Below, one piece after another: positions 1 through 8,428 of a stretch of 29,592 nt of DNA; the stretch's first letter is position 1; each line of letters opens with the position of its first letter. The position numbers were made by a program, and so were the translations under genes. The DNA lies in contig UQZL01000024.1 of the NCBI GenBank assembly GCA_900545605.1, positions 1-29,592 of the forward strand, in the 5' to 3' direction. Below the pieces are notes generated by a model. The model saw nothing but the letters and a program-made list of their open reading frames with translations, ran no database searches and was not told where the DNA came from. The stretch is from an uncultured Collinsella sp. (GTDB taxonomy: Bacteria; Actinomycetota; Coriobacteriia; Coriobacteriales; Coriobacteriaceae).

Positions 1-91
1 TGTCGTAGACCGGCAGCAGCTGCTTGGAGGTCACGAGCGTGAGCGGGTACAGGCGGGTGCCGGACCCGCCGGCGAGGATGATGCCTTTCAT
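1..91 (-). CDS. rfbA: Glucose-1-phosphate thymidylyltransferase, N-terminal fragment (cut by window edge)
   Basis: The 30 visible codons read MKGIILAGGSGTRLYPLTLV and onward, the canonical nucleotide-binding signature (GGxGTRLxPLT) of sugar-nucleotidyltransferases, followed by SKQLLPVYD as in RfbA/RmlA. The family makes dTDP-glucose from dTTP and glucose-1-phosphate, the first step to dTDP-rhamnose and related sugars, in the cytoplasm. It is the last gene of the minus-strand polysaccharide operon seen here, 27 bp after the flippase stop, with GGATTGGA as a plausible ribosome site. The rest of the gene, and probably rfbB/C/D, lie left of the window. Its base composition is GC-rich again, unlike the AT-rich genes just upstream. 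Confidence 0.88.
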   Translation of the reverse strand, partial: MKGIILAGGSGTRLYPLTLVTSKQLLPVYD

Positions 92-118
92 ATTAAAATC
101 CAATCCATTTTGATGTAG

Positions 119-1534
119 CTATCGCTGCTTCTTCAGTTTGGTCAAACATGAAGCAACGCTTTTCAGCGCAGAATGATTAAGCAAGAGATAGCCAACGTAG
201 ACTAATGCATATAGAATCGCCGCAGTTCCACCAGATAAAAGCTCAGTGAACAAGACAAAAGCGGCTGTAAGCAGGATCTCCTGAAACGGCCTAGTTGAAC
301 CAGGGGCGCTAAGCTGTTCGTTCAGATAGAGCTCGGACCACAACGACCTGCCAATAATGCAGATAACGGCGCCACACAGGACGGCGTCGAGTGAGTTAAG
401 GACAAGAACACCGAATATCGAAAAAACAGCGCTACAAATAACAGTGACGATATTCAACTTCAGGAGCAGCTGTTCTTTACGAAGAACCTTGAAATAGGTA
501 GTACAGCAAAGGCTCATCTTCGTATTGAAGACGCATATCGGAAGTAAGAGCGCAAAATATCTAAGACTCTCGGCATATTGAGGAAGCCACGCCCCCAAAA
601 ACCAAACCATAGGGAAATAGAACAAAAAGATTGCAGGAAAAATGAGTTCGATGGCATTTCTTATGCCAATGTAAAAACGAACTCTCTCCTCATCAGAACC
701 TGTCCTAAGAGCAGGAAATAAGACCATGCTCGCCTGCGAGACAAAAGTGATAAAGAAATTGACAAGAGAGAGGGAGAACGAAATTTTTGCAAAGGCGACG
801 ATACCCCAAAAATGATCGATAAGAAACCTAGATACCCCGAGGATCAGTGTGTCGGCGATGTTCGCAATCATCAGCTTTACGCCGACGATGATACTGCGGA
901 TACCGTCCTTAAGCGAGTTGCCAAAAGACACTGATTTAGCACATAGGATATCCCTGCCCATCCAAGAGCAATATATGAGCGCAATAATCTTCGAAACGAG
1001 ATACGCGTAGACATAGGGATGGTAGTCCGAAACCTTAAATCCAATTAAAACAAGGAGCGGAGCCAGAAACACCAGCCTGTCTAGCATTGTAGAAAACGAA
1101 AATAGCTTAGTTTCGTTCATAGCCTGAAAGACAAAGCCCAAATAACTTGTCAGGTTATAGACGACGGTGTAAAGCGCAAAAGACGCGATAACAAATACTC
1201 GATTTGCGTCATCGACAAGAGGCAGCGAAACAAAAGTGATGCCGAGGCAAATCACTGCCTGGAAACAAGCACCGAAGATATACTGGGATTTTATTGAGCT
1301 CTTATCGATTTCATCACGAGAGAGACCCCCGTTAATCAAGTAGACACCATCATTCAGGCCAAGGTGAAAAAAGCCGGAATAGGTCGTATAAAACATGAAC
1401 AGCTGCCAGTATCCATAATCAGCAACACCAACGATTTTCGGCACGAGCAGCGACATGACAACACTGACCGATAGAGAAATAAACTGTGCAGCAAACGCAA
1501 TCATAGTGTTGCGCGCAATAGACGAATAATTCAT
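119..1534 (-). CDS. Polysaccharide flippase, Wzx/MOP family
   Basis: A 471-residue, very hydrophobic protein with about 12-14 predicted membrane segments. It opens with IARNTMIAFAAQFISLSVSVVMSLLVPKIVG, the usual first helix of the MOP-superfamily oligosaccharide flippases, and the length is normal for that family. Family members move the undecaprenyl-linked repeat unit across the membrane before polymerisation. Its position after wzy-like and glycosyltransferase genes and before rfbA fits. A perfect 12-bp stem hairpin lies just before the gene, overlapping the wzy stop. Base composition is AT-rich compared with the flanking housekeeping genes. A teichoic-acid or lipid exporter of the same superfamily cannot be excluded. 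Confidence 0.85.
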   Translation of the reverse strand: MNYSSIARNTMIAFAAQFISLSVSVVMSLLVPKIVGVADYGYWQLFMFYTTYSGFFHLGLNDGVYLINGGLSRDEIDKSSIKSQYIFGACFQAVICLGITFVSLPLVDDANRVFVIASFALYTVVYNLTSYLGFVFQAMNETKLFSFSTMLDRLVFLAPLLVLIGFKVSDYHPYVYAYLVSKIIALIYCSWMGRDILCAKSVSFGNSLKDGIRSIIVGVKLMIANIADTLILGVSRFLIDHFWGIVAFAKISFSLSLVNFFITFVSQASMVLFPALRTGSDEERVRFYIGIRNAIELIFPAIFLFYFPMVWFLGAWLPQYAESLRYFALLLPICVFNTKMSLCCTTYFKVLRKEQLLLKLNIVTVICSAVFSIFGVLVLNSLDAVLCGAVICIIGRSLWSELYLNEQLSAPGSTRPFQEILLTAAFVLFTELLSGGTAAILYALVYVGYLLLNHSALKSVASCLTKLKKQR

Positions 1535-1557
1535 TCAACCTCGTTTGTTTAAACTAA

Positions 1558-1587
1558 CATCCTTGATTTATTCAGAAATCAAGGATG
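1558..1587 (-). terminator. Hairpin over the wzy stop codon (intra-operon)
   Basis: CATCCTTGATTT (1558-1569) and AAATCAAGGATG (1576-1587) form a perfect 12-bp inverted repeat with a 6-nt loop that covers the last codons and stop of the upstream gene. On the minus strand it is followed by TTAGTTTAAAC, a weak T-rich tail. It could be a partial terminator, an mRNA stabiliser, or a pause site overridden by the operon's antiterminator. The repeat is seen; the role is inferred. Confidence 0.45.
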
Positions 1588-2809
1588 GGCCTGACTCGCA
1601 CAAATCTGAATACCGAGCACTCGTTCTACCCAGAACGAGTCCACAGGAAGCAAACAAGATAACCGTTGGCACCCACCAACCAAGCTCACAATAAAATATG
1701 AGCTCCACACAGCATATACAGGAGACGGTAAATAGTACTTGATCGAGTTCGCAACCCGACCTGAACGAACCGATGCCAGCGGAAATTATCAAGAATACAA
1801 AGCTACAAATTCCAAGAAAACCATATTCATACAGCATTGCAAGGAAACCATTATCCACCGTTGAAAAACCGCTAATTTCAACCGTCGTGCCCAGCATAGT
1901 CACGCGACTACTGCCAAAACCATTTCCAGTAAGCCAAAACAGCGGCCTGCTTAAAAAGCTATGAATAATATAGGCAATGGCTCCGGAACGCTGGCTATAT
2001 GAAACATCAGTTTCAAGCTCACCAAATCGAGAAGCCACAAAGTTAAACAGTCCAAACTTGTAGAGAATAAAAACGAGTAGCAATACAGCTGGAATTAAAA
2101 GGGCAATTAAATTCCATTTAGAATACTCGGGGTTCTTTAGGCGAAAGACCAGGTACACCGATGCTAAAGCAATGAGAATAATCCACGCGCTACGACTCTT
2201 TGTCAGAAGCAGAGCGACCAAAAGAACTACAGAGCATAAGAGACGTTTCATCCTGCCCGTCTCCAATTTATAGTTAATTACCACAGCAATAACTATCATT
2301 TGGCCAAATACGATTGCATGACCGAAAAAACTACGCAGTCGATACAAGGATGGATTATCAATCGTTACAGTTTGCAGAAAAGAAAAGGAACCATTTGTAA
2401 CTAGTCGTTGACCTAAAACAATTTCAAGGACAAAGCTAAATAGGCAGGCGAACACCATAACGTTGCGAAGCATAAGCAATGCAGACTCAACCCAGTCATC
2501 ATTCTTTGCTTTACCGTAAATATAACCAAGAAGAATGCAAAAGAAATACGAGCAGACCGTAAGGAGGGATTCGTTAATGCTTCGGGACGTAAACGCAATA
2601 GCAGAAAAGAAAACTATCGCGCCCATAACGACAATGGGAATGGCGTTATTTAAAAACACTTTGTAGAGACGCCCAGAAAGAACTTCTTTGAAAACGAGCA
2701 ATCCTAGAACAGAAAAAAATAGTCCTTTAACGGGAGAAATGACACTTAAGATTGCGGCGAAAATCAAAATAGTGAATTCATTAGTAAATAGCTCAAGCAT
2801 TCTAAACAC
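1568..2809 (-). CDS. O-antigen/capsule polymerase-like membrane protein (Wzy)
   Basis: A 413-residue polytopic membrane protein with about 10-11 hydrophobic segments. A large loop contains SYSQRSGAIAYIIHSFLSRP, then GNGFGSSR and DNGFLAMLYEYGFLG. This loop style, with the 'DNxFL..L.E.G' element, is typical of the O-antigen ligase/polymerase (Wzy_C/RfaL) superfamily. In Wzy-dependent pathways it joins repeat units outside the membrane. It lies between a GT2 (1 nt from its stop) and the flippase, the usual Wzy position. This is the most AT-rich gene of the window, as is common for wzy. Sequence alone cannot separate polymerase from ligase; the context favours polymerase. Confidence 0.82.
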   Translation of the reverse strand: MFRMLELFTNEFTILIFAAILSVISPVKGLFFSVLGLLVFKEVLSGRLYKVFLNNAIPIVVMGAIVFFSAIAFTSRSINESLLTVCSYFFCILLGYIYGKAKNDDWVESALLMLRNVMVFACLFSFVLEIVLGQRLVTNGSFSFLQTVTIDNPSLYRLRSFFGHAIVFGQMIVIAVVINYKLETGRMKRLLCSVVLLVALLLTKSRSAWIILIALASVYLVFRLKNPEYSKWNLIALLIPAVLLLVFILYKFGLFNFVASRFGELETDVSYSQRSGAIAYIIHSFLSRPLFWLTGNGFGSSRVTMLGTTVEISGFSTVDNGFLAMLYEYGFLGICSFVFLIISAGIGSFRSGCELDQVLFTVSCICCVELIFYCELGWWVPTVILFASCGLVLGRTSARYSDLCESGPSLISE

Positions 2810-3754
2810 CTACTTACTGTCACAGGAACTGATTAAGGCCTTAAAGTCACCAAGCAGGGAACGATTTGACAGTTCATACTTACGGTATTTTAGAATGGTG
2901 CCTAAATCACTTATTTTTAGGCCACCTACGAGCAAGTGCAAACGGGCATTTAAAACAGAACCGTAATGCTCTATATGCGCAGAAGATATACGATAATCGC
3001 CAGGATTACTACTGCAGTATTCTTCTAAAACCTTAGAAAATCTCAAGCACATCCCTATCTCAGCAACACGAGATTTCCTGTCAATATGTCGCATCTCAGT
3101 TGCATTAGAGTCATGCCTACGGAACCGAATCAAGGGCTGATTTAGAAGTCTGAGGGTCCCCTTCAGTAATGAGAAGCGCCATAACATACCGTCATGAGCA
3201 AAATCATCCTGCCAATATGGCATGATTTCCCTTATAAAACTCGATTTTACGGCATACGAACATCCAGGGCGCCGTACCGACATAAACTTGCTATCGAAAA
3301 CCGGGGCCTCCAAATCGTCCAGAGGTTTGGAATCATCGACAGCACCATAGACTGTTACTTTTTTACCGCCGCTCTCATAAAACGGCTCGACGGCGCAGCT
3401 GAGAACGTCGATAGAGGGGTCCTTCTCGAGGATTGAGGACATCACAGCGATTTTATCGGGTTCCCAGATATCATCCTGGTCGCACGGGAAGACGATTCCA
3501 TCGTCTATAGATGCAAGGTCGAGAAGCCGCTTAAAGCTCTTGCGCCAGCCGAAATTAGAGCGATTCTTGTTGATGGTCCAATTACCGAGTCCGTGTTCCT
3601 CGATATATTTGACAATGAGATCGAACGACCCGTCTGTCGAGCAATCATCCGCAATCAGCACTCGGTCCGGAGACACTGTCTGAAGTCTTAAGCTATCTAG
3701 CTGCTCAGTAAGATATCGCGTGCCGTTGTAAACTGACATCACAACCGTAACCAT
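2810..3754 (-). CDS. Family 2 glycosyltransferase (rhamnosyltransferase-like)
   Basis: A 314-residue cytoplasmic GT-A enzyme. VTVVMSVYNGTRYLTEQLDS at the N-terminus, then LIADDCSTDGS (nucleotide-binding Asp pair) and FPCDQDDIWEPDK, which carries the DxD-type metal site, are hallmarks of GT2 enzymes resembling alpha-1,3-rhamnosyltransferases. It would add one sugar to the lipid-linked repeat unit. The proposed donor dTDP-rhamnose is an inference, supported only by rfbA downstream. The next gene starts directly after its stop, so the two are likely translationally coupled. Base composition is AT-rich like its neighbours. Confidence 0.88.
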   Translation of the reverse strand: MVTVVMSVYNGTRYLTEQLDSLRLQTVSPDRVLIADDCSTDGSFDLIVKYIEEHGLGNWTINKNRSNFGWRKSFKRLLDLASIDDGIVFPCDQDDIWEPDKIAVMSSILEKDPSIDVLSCAVEPFYESGGKKVTVYGAVDDSKPLDDLEAPVFDSKFMSVRRPGCSYAVKSSFIREIMPYWQDDFAHDGMLWRFSLLKGTLRLLNQPLIRFRRHDSNATEMRHIDRKSRVAEIGMCLRFSKVLEEYCSSNPGDYRISSAHIEHYGSVLNARLHLLVGGLKISDLGTILKYRKYELSNRSLLGDFKALISSCDSK

Positions 3755-3771
3755 TAAAAACCTTCATCCAA

Positions 3772-4989
3772 TTAAAGCTTAGCCATTAGCTGATCGTAAA
3801 TACCGATAAGACGTTCTACATACGCGGTCTTTTCGAGGCAGCTGAAGTCCGCCTTCTCAACCGCCCCCCTGTAACGCGAGTAAACATCGGGATCGAGCAT
3901 ATTGACCATTGCGGCGGATAGCGACTCGGCATTGCCCGCGCTGAAGACCTCGCCGAGACCTTTCGACCTCACAAAGGAGGCAGCGTCGCCGACATCAGAG
4001 ACGATGCACGGCAGACCGGCAGCGATCATGGCCTCATAGGCGACAAGCCCGAACGTCTCTCGACAAACCGAGGGCATAACGATTGCACGTGACCGCGTCA
4101 TGACGGAAAGCACCTTGTCATGGGGCAGCGCGCCCATGAATTTGATATCCGGATAACTGTCCGACAGCCTCTTCAATTCGGTACCGTCACCGATGACGAT
4201 AGCGTCCACACCGGCCCTACTGGCGGCTTCGCAAAATAAATCGCAGCCCTTTTCAGGGCTCAGGCGACCAACGAATAGGTAAGCCTCGCAATCTGCATCA
4301 AACCCATGCTGGAATTTGTCCGCATCGACGTAATTTAAACAGTCGAATCGCTCGGCATCCCATGTTAGATAGGGCTCAATCAACCGACGACTGGAATCTG
4401 AAACGAAGGCGACAGCCGGGCGCAGCGCTCTCAAAACATATCCCTGCACGGAAAAGCGAACGGATCGATACAGTTTTTGGATATATGAGCGCTTGTCACA
4501 GTTGTGCAGCAGGCACTTCGGAGAACCGGGGGCAATTCCGCAGTTGCAATGATTAACATAATCGTAGAGTCCACCGTTGGAACAAACGAGGAAGTACTCA
4601 TGGGCTGTGATCAGGCACTTGAACCCCCGTCGCCCTATGGCCGTGAATATCGAGGGAGAAAGGGAGTGCGTCCAAGAGTGAACGTGGACGACCGTCGTCT
4701 TCGGATCGAGCTGCTTCAGTAGATCATCCAGCGCCGTTTCCGAGCGCCTGTTCCAGATACCCTGAGCAGCGCCGGAGACGCCCCCGTTCAGGACGTCGTT
4801 CTGCCCGCAATTGACACAAACAACGCCCGATTCGATTAAGGAGGGATCGGGGTCACCCAACGCTGAAAAGAAATAGCTGTTGACACCTATCCTCGCCAGA
4901 GCAGCTGCTGTTTCGATTGCGATTTTTGAAGCTCCGCCCCCGATATGGGGACGGTCGCAAATCGTTATCACTGTGGTGAAGTTACTCAT
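3772..4989 (-). CDS. Family 4 glycosyltransferase with cysteine-rich insert
   Basis: A GT-B fold enzyme of 405 residues from the chosen start. ITICDRPHIGGGASKIAIETA is the N-terminal Rossmann entry; the C-terminal half has YLFVGRLSPEKGCDLF and CRETFGLVAYEAMIAAGLPC, the donor-site E(x7)E motif. Near residues 135-175 lies a cysteine cluster (C-SNGGLYDYVNHCNCG, then PKCLLHNCDKRSY), seen in a subset of GT4 enzymes and possibly metal-binding. I chose the ATG at 4989: it overlaps the stop of the upstream gene in ATGAGTAA, a coupling arrangement, whereas the ATG ten codons earlier is inside that gene. Donor and linkage are unknown. Confidence 0.87.
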   Translation of the reverse strand: MSNFTTVITICDRPHIGGGASKIAIETAAALARIGVNSYFFSALGDPDPSLIESGVVCVNCGQNDVLNGGVSGAAQGIWNRRSETALDDLLKQLDPKTTVVHVHSWTHSLSPSIFTAIGRRGFKCLITAHEYFLVCSNGGLYDYVNHCNCGIAPGSPKCLLHNCDKRSYIQKLYRSVRFSVQGYVLRALRPAVAFVSDSSRRLIEPYLTWDAERFDCLNYVDADKFQHGFDADCEAYLFVGRLSPEKGCDLFCEAASRAGVDAIVIGDGTELKRLSDSYPDIKFMGALPHDKVLSVMTRSRAIVMPSVCRETFGLVAYEAMIAAGLPCIVSDVGDAASFVRSKGLGEVFSAGNAESLSAAMVNMLDPDVYSRYRGAVEKADFSCLEKTAYVERLIGIYDQLMAKL

Positions 4990-6187
4990 GCACGGTCCTA
5001 GGTTTAATAGATCGGACAAACCGCTTTACACGCAGGCGCATCGACGGGGGGAGCAGCATTTTCAGACGGTCGAAAAGAGTCGCATTCGGCGCCAGGACGG
5101 AATCAAAGACTTGTAATCCTGTAGCCTCGAACTGCTCGATAACGGCATCGCGCCTCTCCACAAGATCAGAGCGCTTATTAGGATCTTCATGCAGCAGCAC
5201 ATCATCCGGAGCAAGGCCGTTGTTAGAGTAGGCGACGTAATCGCCTATTTCATCGATCAATTTTGCCCCGCGCTCGGTCTTCACGATAACGGCCGAAACA
5301 CCCTTCTCGGGATGTCCGCAGTCTTGGACAGACTCAGAACGCCAGGAATCACCGAGGATGATGTCGGCAGGACTGTCGCACCCTCTGAAAGGACAGCCGT
5401 AGCAAGACGATCTGCTGATCAGGCCTTTGATGTAGGAACCATAAAAGGGATCGAATGCAGCGGGCCTCTTTATAATCCTGCCGTCGGATAACTCGATTTT
5501 TATGTTATGGCCCCATCCGAATTTCGATTTATCTCTAAAAGTCAGTGCGGTGACATCGGACTTCTCCCGAAGCTCGAGCCAGCCAACATAGGAACGAAAC
5601 ATGGAAGAGCTTGGTACACCGTGGCAAACAACGCTGACGGTTGTCAGCCCATCCATCGGTTTACCCAAATAGAGACGCAGCGCGGAAACCTGACAAGGAG
5701 TACCGCTGAAGAGGACTCGCTTGCCGGATTTGAGATCGCTGAGCACTTCGGGATACGATTCGCTAGCATCGCTCTGGACATATTTGGACTTTTGCAGGAG
5801 CGCGATTTCGGCAAGCTCGGATATACCGATATGCCTGACGTGATCGACGCCATCCCAGGCGGCGCCGTAAACGCGCCCGCCGTCCGATAGTATACGTTTC
5901 GCAAGAAGGGAGAAGACGCCGCCGGACGAACTTTGCGCGAGCTCGTCCGGGTCATCGCTCTGCAAGACAGCGGCGCGAATGGCCTCCGAGTCCGCGTCGA
6001 CTTGGTTTTCCGCCGGACAGGTACGCAGGCAAAGACCGCAGGAGGTGCATCTCGCTGCGTCCACCACGGGATATTCGAAACCGTCGGGCGAGGTACGCAT
6101 AGTAATAGCGGAAAAAGGGCATTTGGCCGCGCAAGCTCCGCAACCAAAGCAGGCCCGGTGAGAAACTGTGTCGATGTTCTTGCTCAA
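4982..6187 (-). CDS. 4Fe-4S protein, coenzyme F420 hydrogenase/dehydrogenase beta-subunit family
   Basis: The N-terminus has two ferredoxin-type clusters, ACFGCGACAAKCP (Cys 13/16/19/23) and CTSCGLCLRTCP (Cys 48/51/54/58). They are followed by the FrhB-type region with SSGGVFSLLAKRIL, FSGTPCQVSALR and a CYGCPFRGCDSPADIILGD patch. The family includes FrhB and related flavin/iron-sulfur oxidoreductases. Copies inside polysaccharide clusters, often beside pyruvyl transferases as here, have no reaction I can name. I set the start at a TTG (6187): AGGGGGAAAG lies 5 nt before it, just after the upstream stop at 6201. Earlier in-frame ATGs would overlap the upstream gene and have no such site. Its stop overlaps the next gene by 8 nt. 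Confidence 0.85.
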   Translation of the reverse strand: MSKNIDTVSHRACFGCGACAAKCPFSAITMRTSPDGFEYPVVDAARCTSCGLCLRTCPAENQVDADSEAIRAAVLQSDDPDELAQSSSGGVFSLLAKRILSDGGRVYGAAWDGVDHVRHIGISELAEIALLQKSKYVQSDASESYPEVLSDLKSGKRVLFSGTPCQVSALRLYLGKPMDGLTTVSVVCHGVPSSSMFRSYVGWLELREKSDVTALTFRDKSKFGWGHNIKIELSDGRIIKRPAAFDPFYGSYIKGLISRSSCYGCPFRGCDSPADIILGDSWRSESVQDCGHPEKGVSAVIVKTERGAKLIDEIGDYVAYSNNGLAPDDVLLHEDPNKRSDLVERRDAVIEQFEATGLQVFDSVLAPNATLFDRLKMLLPPSMRLRVKRFVRSIKPRTVHE

Positions 6188-6200
6188 GCTAACTTTCCCC

Positions 6201-7319
6201 CTATTGCTCAAGAGCATCCAAGAGCCATTTTTTCGAAAACGTGATGAGCGACTCCACGTCGGACAGTCGCTTCTCATAGCCCTCGATTTCCGTAGCGTTC
6301 ATGTGACTGTCATAGCCATCTAGCAGACGATCCTCGGTATTCGAAAGCCTCGAGAGGCTCTCGACTCGAGAGTTTTGAGAGCGCTTGTCGGTCTCCTCAA
6401 ATCTCTTGAAGCAGTAATAGTCTTTGCGGAAAATTTGAGAAAACAGCGTACCGTGCAGCGAATCGGTTAACACGAACCGCGCGCTCGCCAGATAAGCGAG
6501 CCATTCATCGGGACCAAGCCCGTAACGCGGATTGAGCTGCTCGTCGACAGCATTTTTACCTGAACCGACAAGCGTCACGACCTCGCAGCCGAGCTCTTTT
6601 GAAATCGAATCGACAGCTTTCCTGTAAAACGGCCTATTCCCAAGGAAATAGCAGACGATTTTCCCGGGCTCAGGACATTTACCGTTGATGAGCGGGGCCC
6701 AGTCCTCTTTCGACAGGAGCAGGACAGGGTCCACAACCTGTGAAGGGCGCTCGAGACCGAGGGATTCGACAAAATCCGCGCCCGCATCTTCACGAACAGA
6801 CACAGAGCTGAACGTTTTAATCAGATCGGTAATGATCTTTTTCTTCCTCTGCGTGGTGCTCGTGACACCGAAGCTGGGTGCATACGCGATTCTCTTATCG
6901 CTGTCGCTTAGAAAGGAGAGATAGAAATTCCTATTCAAAAGATAAGGGGACCAGATTTGATCAGATCCGCAGACGTATGCATCGTATTTTCCCCGTAAAT
7001 CGACCAGTCCGTCTGTATCGACAATCCGATCAGTGGTCTCGATGTTCTGGCTCAAAAAGCGATTGAATACGTCAGCCGTCGAGGATCCGAAGTCATCATG
7101 TTCCTTCTTGCGATTGAATAGCTCGCGTGCTTTGCCAGCAAATAAATCGAAGGAGTTCCGGTTGATCGCCCAGTTCAGTAGCTTTTCTTTAACGCAGGGA
7201 AGATAGTCAGCGTCGACAACGTCATGCCCTTCTGCCTTCAAAAACTGCTGTAGGGCATAAGCCTGAAGCAACGTACCGAAATTTTGATTATGGAGCCACG
7301 TTAAAATACAAATTTTCAT
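6201..7319 (-). CDS. Polysaccharide pyruvyl transferase family protein
   Basis: A 372-residue protein beginning MKICILTWLHNQNFGTLLQAYALQ, the typical opening of the polysaccharide pyruvyl transferase family (CsaB/WcaK-like). It also has YDAYVCGSDQIWSP, RIAYAPSFG, SVREDAG and LTDSLHGTLFSQIF with the conserved HGT motif. Members transfer pyruvate from phosphoenolpyruvate to a sugar, giving an acidic ketal; a few have other roles. The ATG overlaps the upstream stop in TAATG, and the iron-sulfur gene follows after 13 nt, so the two are a tight pair. The acceptor sugar is unknown. Confidence 0.87.
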   Translation of the reverse strand: MKICILTWLHNQNFGTLLQAYALQQFLKAEGHDVVDADYLPCVKEKLLNWAINRNSFDLFAGKARELFNRKKEHDDFGSSTADVFNRFLSQNIETTDRIVDTDGLVDLRGKYDAYVCGSDQIWSPYLLNRNFYLSFLSDSDKRIAYAPSFGVTSTTQRKKKIITDLIKTFSSVSVREDAGADFVESLGLERPSQVVDPVLLLSKEDWAPLINGKCPEPGKIVCYFLGNRPFYRKAVDSISKELGCEVVTLVGSGKNAVDEQLNPRYGLGPDEWLAYLASARFVLTDSLHGTLFSQIFRKDYYCFKRFEETDKRSQNSRVESLSRLSNTEDRLLDGYDSHMNATEIEGYEKRLSDVESLITFSKKWLLDALEQ

Positions 7320-8428
7320 TAATTCACCGTTTCAAATAACTTCAGATAGTACTCTTCGAGCTTGGGCGCTGCCCTAAAGATGTCATAAGATTCAAGCCCC
7401 AGAGATGCTTGGGGATCGGAACGATTAACGACATCTGTGCGTGTGGTAAGGATCGCATTGGACCAGCCCTCAATGCCCGCACTCAACGGAACGAAGCTGC
7501 ACCGACCGGATAGCGCGACCTCGTTGGGGACCCTCTCAGAGCAGATGCACGGGAGACCGGAGACCTGGGCCTCAATCGCGACCATTCCGAGGCCCTCGTA
7601 CAGACTAGGGAGAACGAATAAATCAAGCGCCTGATAGACGTCCTGTACATTGGAAATCTGACCGAGAAAACGCACCGCTGACGCAATTCCCAGCGAGCGC
7701 GCCTTTTCCTCCGCCTGCGGTCTCAACTTTCCATCGCCGCAGATAACAAGGATGGAATCAGGATTCTGAGCATAAACCGCCTTGAAAACATCAAGCAAAA
7801 ACAGCTGATTCTTCTGGGGGATGAACCTACCGATATTCCCCAATACCAGCGTATCGTCCTGCGCTCCAAGCCCAGCACGTTGCTCATCCCTAATCGATCG
7901 ATTGAAAGAAAAACTGCTCAAATCGATAGCATTATTAAAGACGGTAAAATGGGATGAGCCGAACAGCCATTTACCGGCATACTCAGTACAGGCCGCCAAA
8001 TCAGTTGGATACCTTGTCGAAAACAGTTTCAAAAAGCCTTTAAGGGCATTTTTTGCAAACTCGCCTTTGCCGCTCGTCGAGTGGCTGTGGGCGATACGCA
8101 CGGGTACCCCTGCCTTCTTCGCGGCGCGAAGCGGAAAGACGGAAAGCGCGTTGATATGGCTGTGCACTATCTTCCAGCCCTCTTGCGTAAAGAGGCTTTG
8201 AAGCTCTCGCTGATATTCAATCGCATGCTGGTAGGGCGGAATCTCAAAGATTCGACCACCAAGCGATTCGATCTCTTCACGTGGCACGAGCGTCGAATCT
8301 GAATCGACAAGAAAATCGAACTGGACTTTACTTCGGTCAATATGGCGATAATAGTTCATGACAACGGCCTCGACGCCGCCGCCAACCATCTTGCCAACAA
8401 TCTGGGCTACCCTAATCGGTTCAGTCAT
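7319..8428 (-). CDS. Family 1/4 glycosyltransferase (EpsF-like)
   Basis: A 369-residue GT-B enzyme. IRVAQIVGKMVGGGVEAVVM is the EpsF/CapM-type N-terminus, with FDFLVDSD and IVHSHINALSVFPLRAAKKAGVPVRIAHSHS. The C-terminal domain has LGNIGRFIPQKNQLFLLDVF and PSLYEGLGMVAIEAQVSGLPC, which holds the donor-binding EGLGMVAIE segment. It directly follows the phosphoglycosyl transferase (start one base after its stop), so it probably adds the second sugar. No strong ribosome site is visible, which suggests translation coupled to the upstream gene. This gene marks the start of the AT-richer part of the operon. Confidence 0.88.
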   Translation of the reverse strand: MTEPIRVAQIVGKMVGGGVEAVVMNYYRHIDRSKVQFDFLVDSDSTLVPREEIESLGGRIFEIPPYQHAIEYQRELQSLFTQEGWKIVHSHINALSVFPLRAAKKAGVPVRIAHSHSTSGKGEFAKNALKGFLKLFSTRYPTDLAACTEYAGKWLFGSSHFTVFNNAIDLSSFSFNRSIRDEQRAGLGAQDDTLVLGNIGRFIPQKNQLFLLDVFKAVYAQNPDSILVICGDGKLRPQAEEKARSLGIASAVRFLGQISNVQDVYQALDLFVLPSLYEGLGMVAIEAQVSGLPCICSERVPNEVALSGRCSFVPLSAGIEGWSNAILTTRTDVVNRSDPQASLGLESYDIFRAAPKLEEYYLKLFETVN

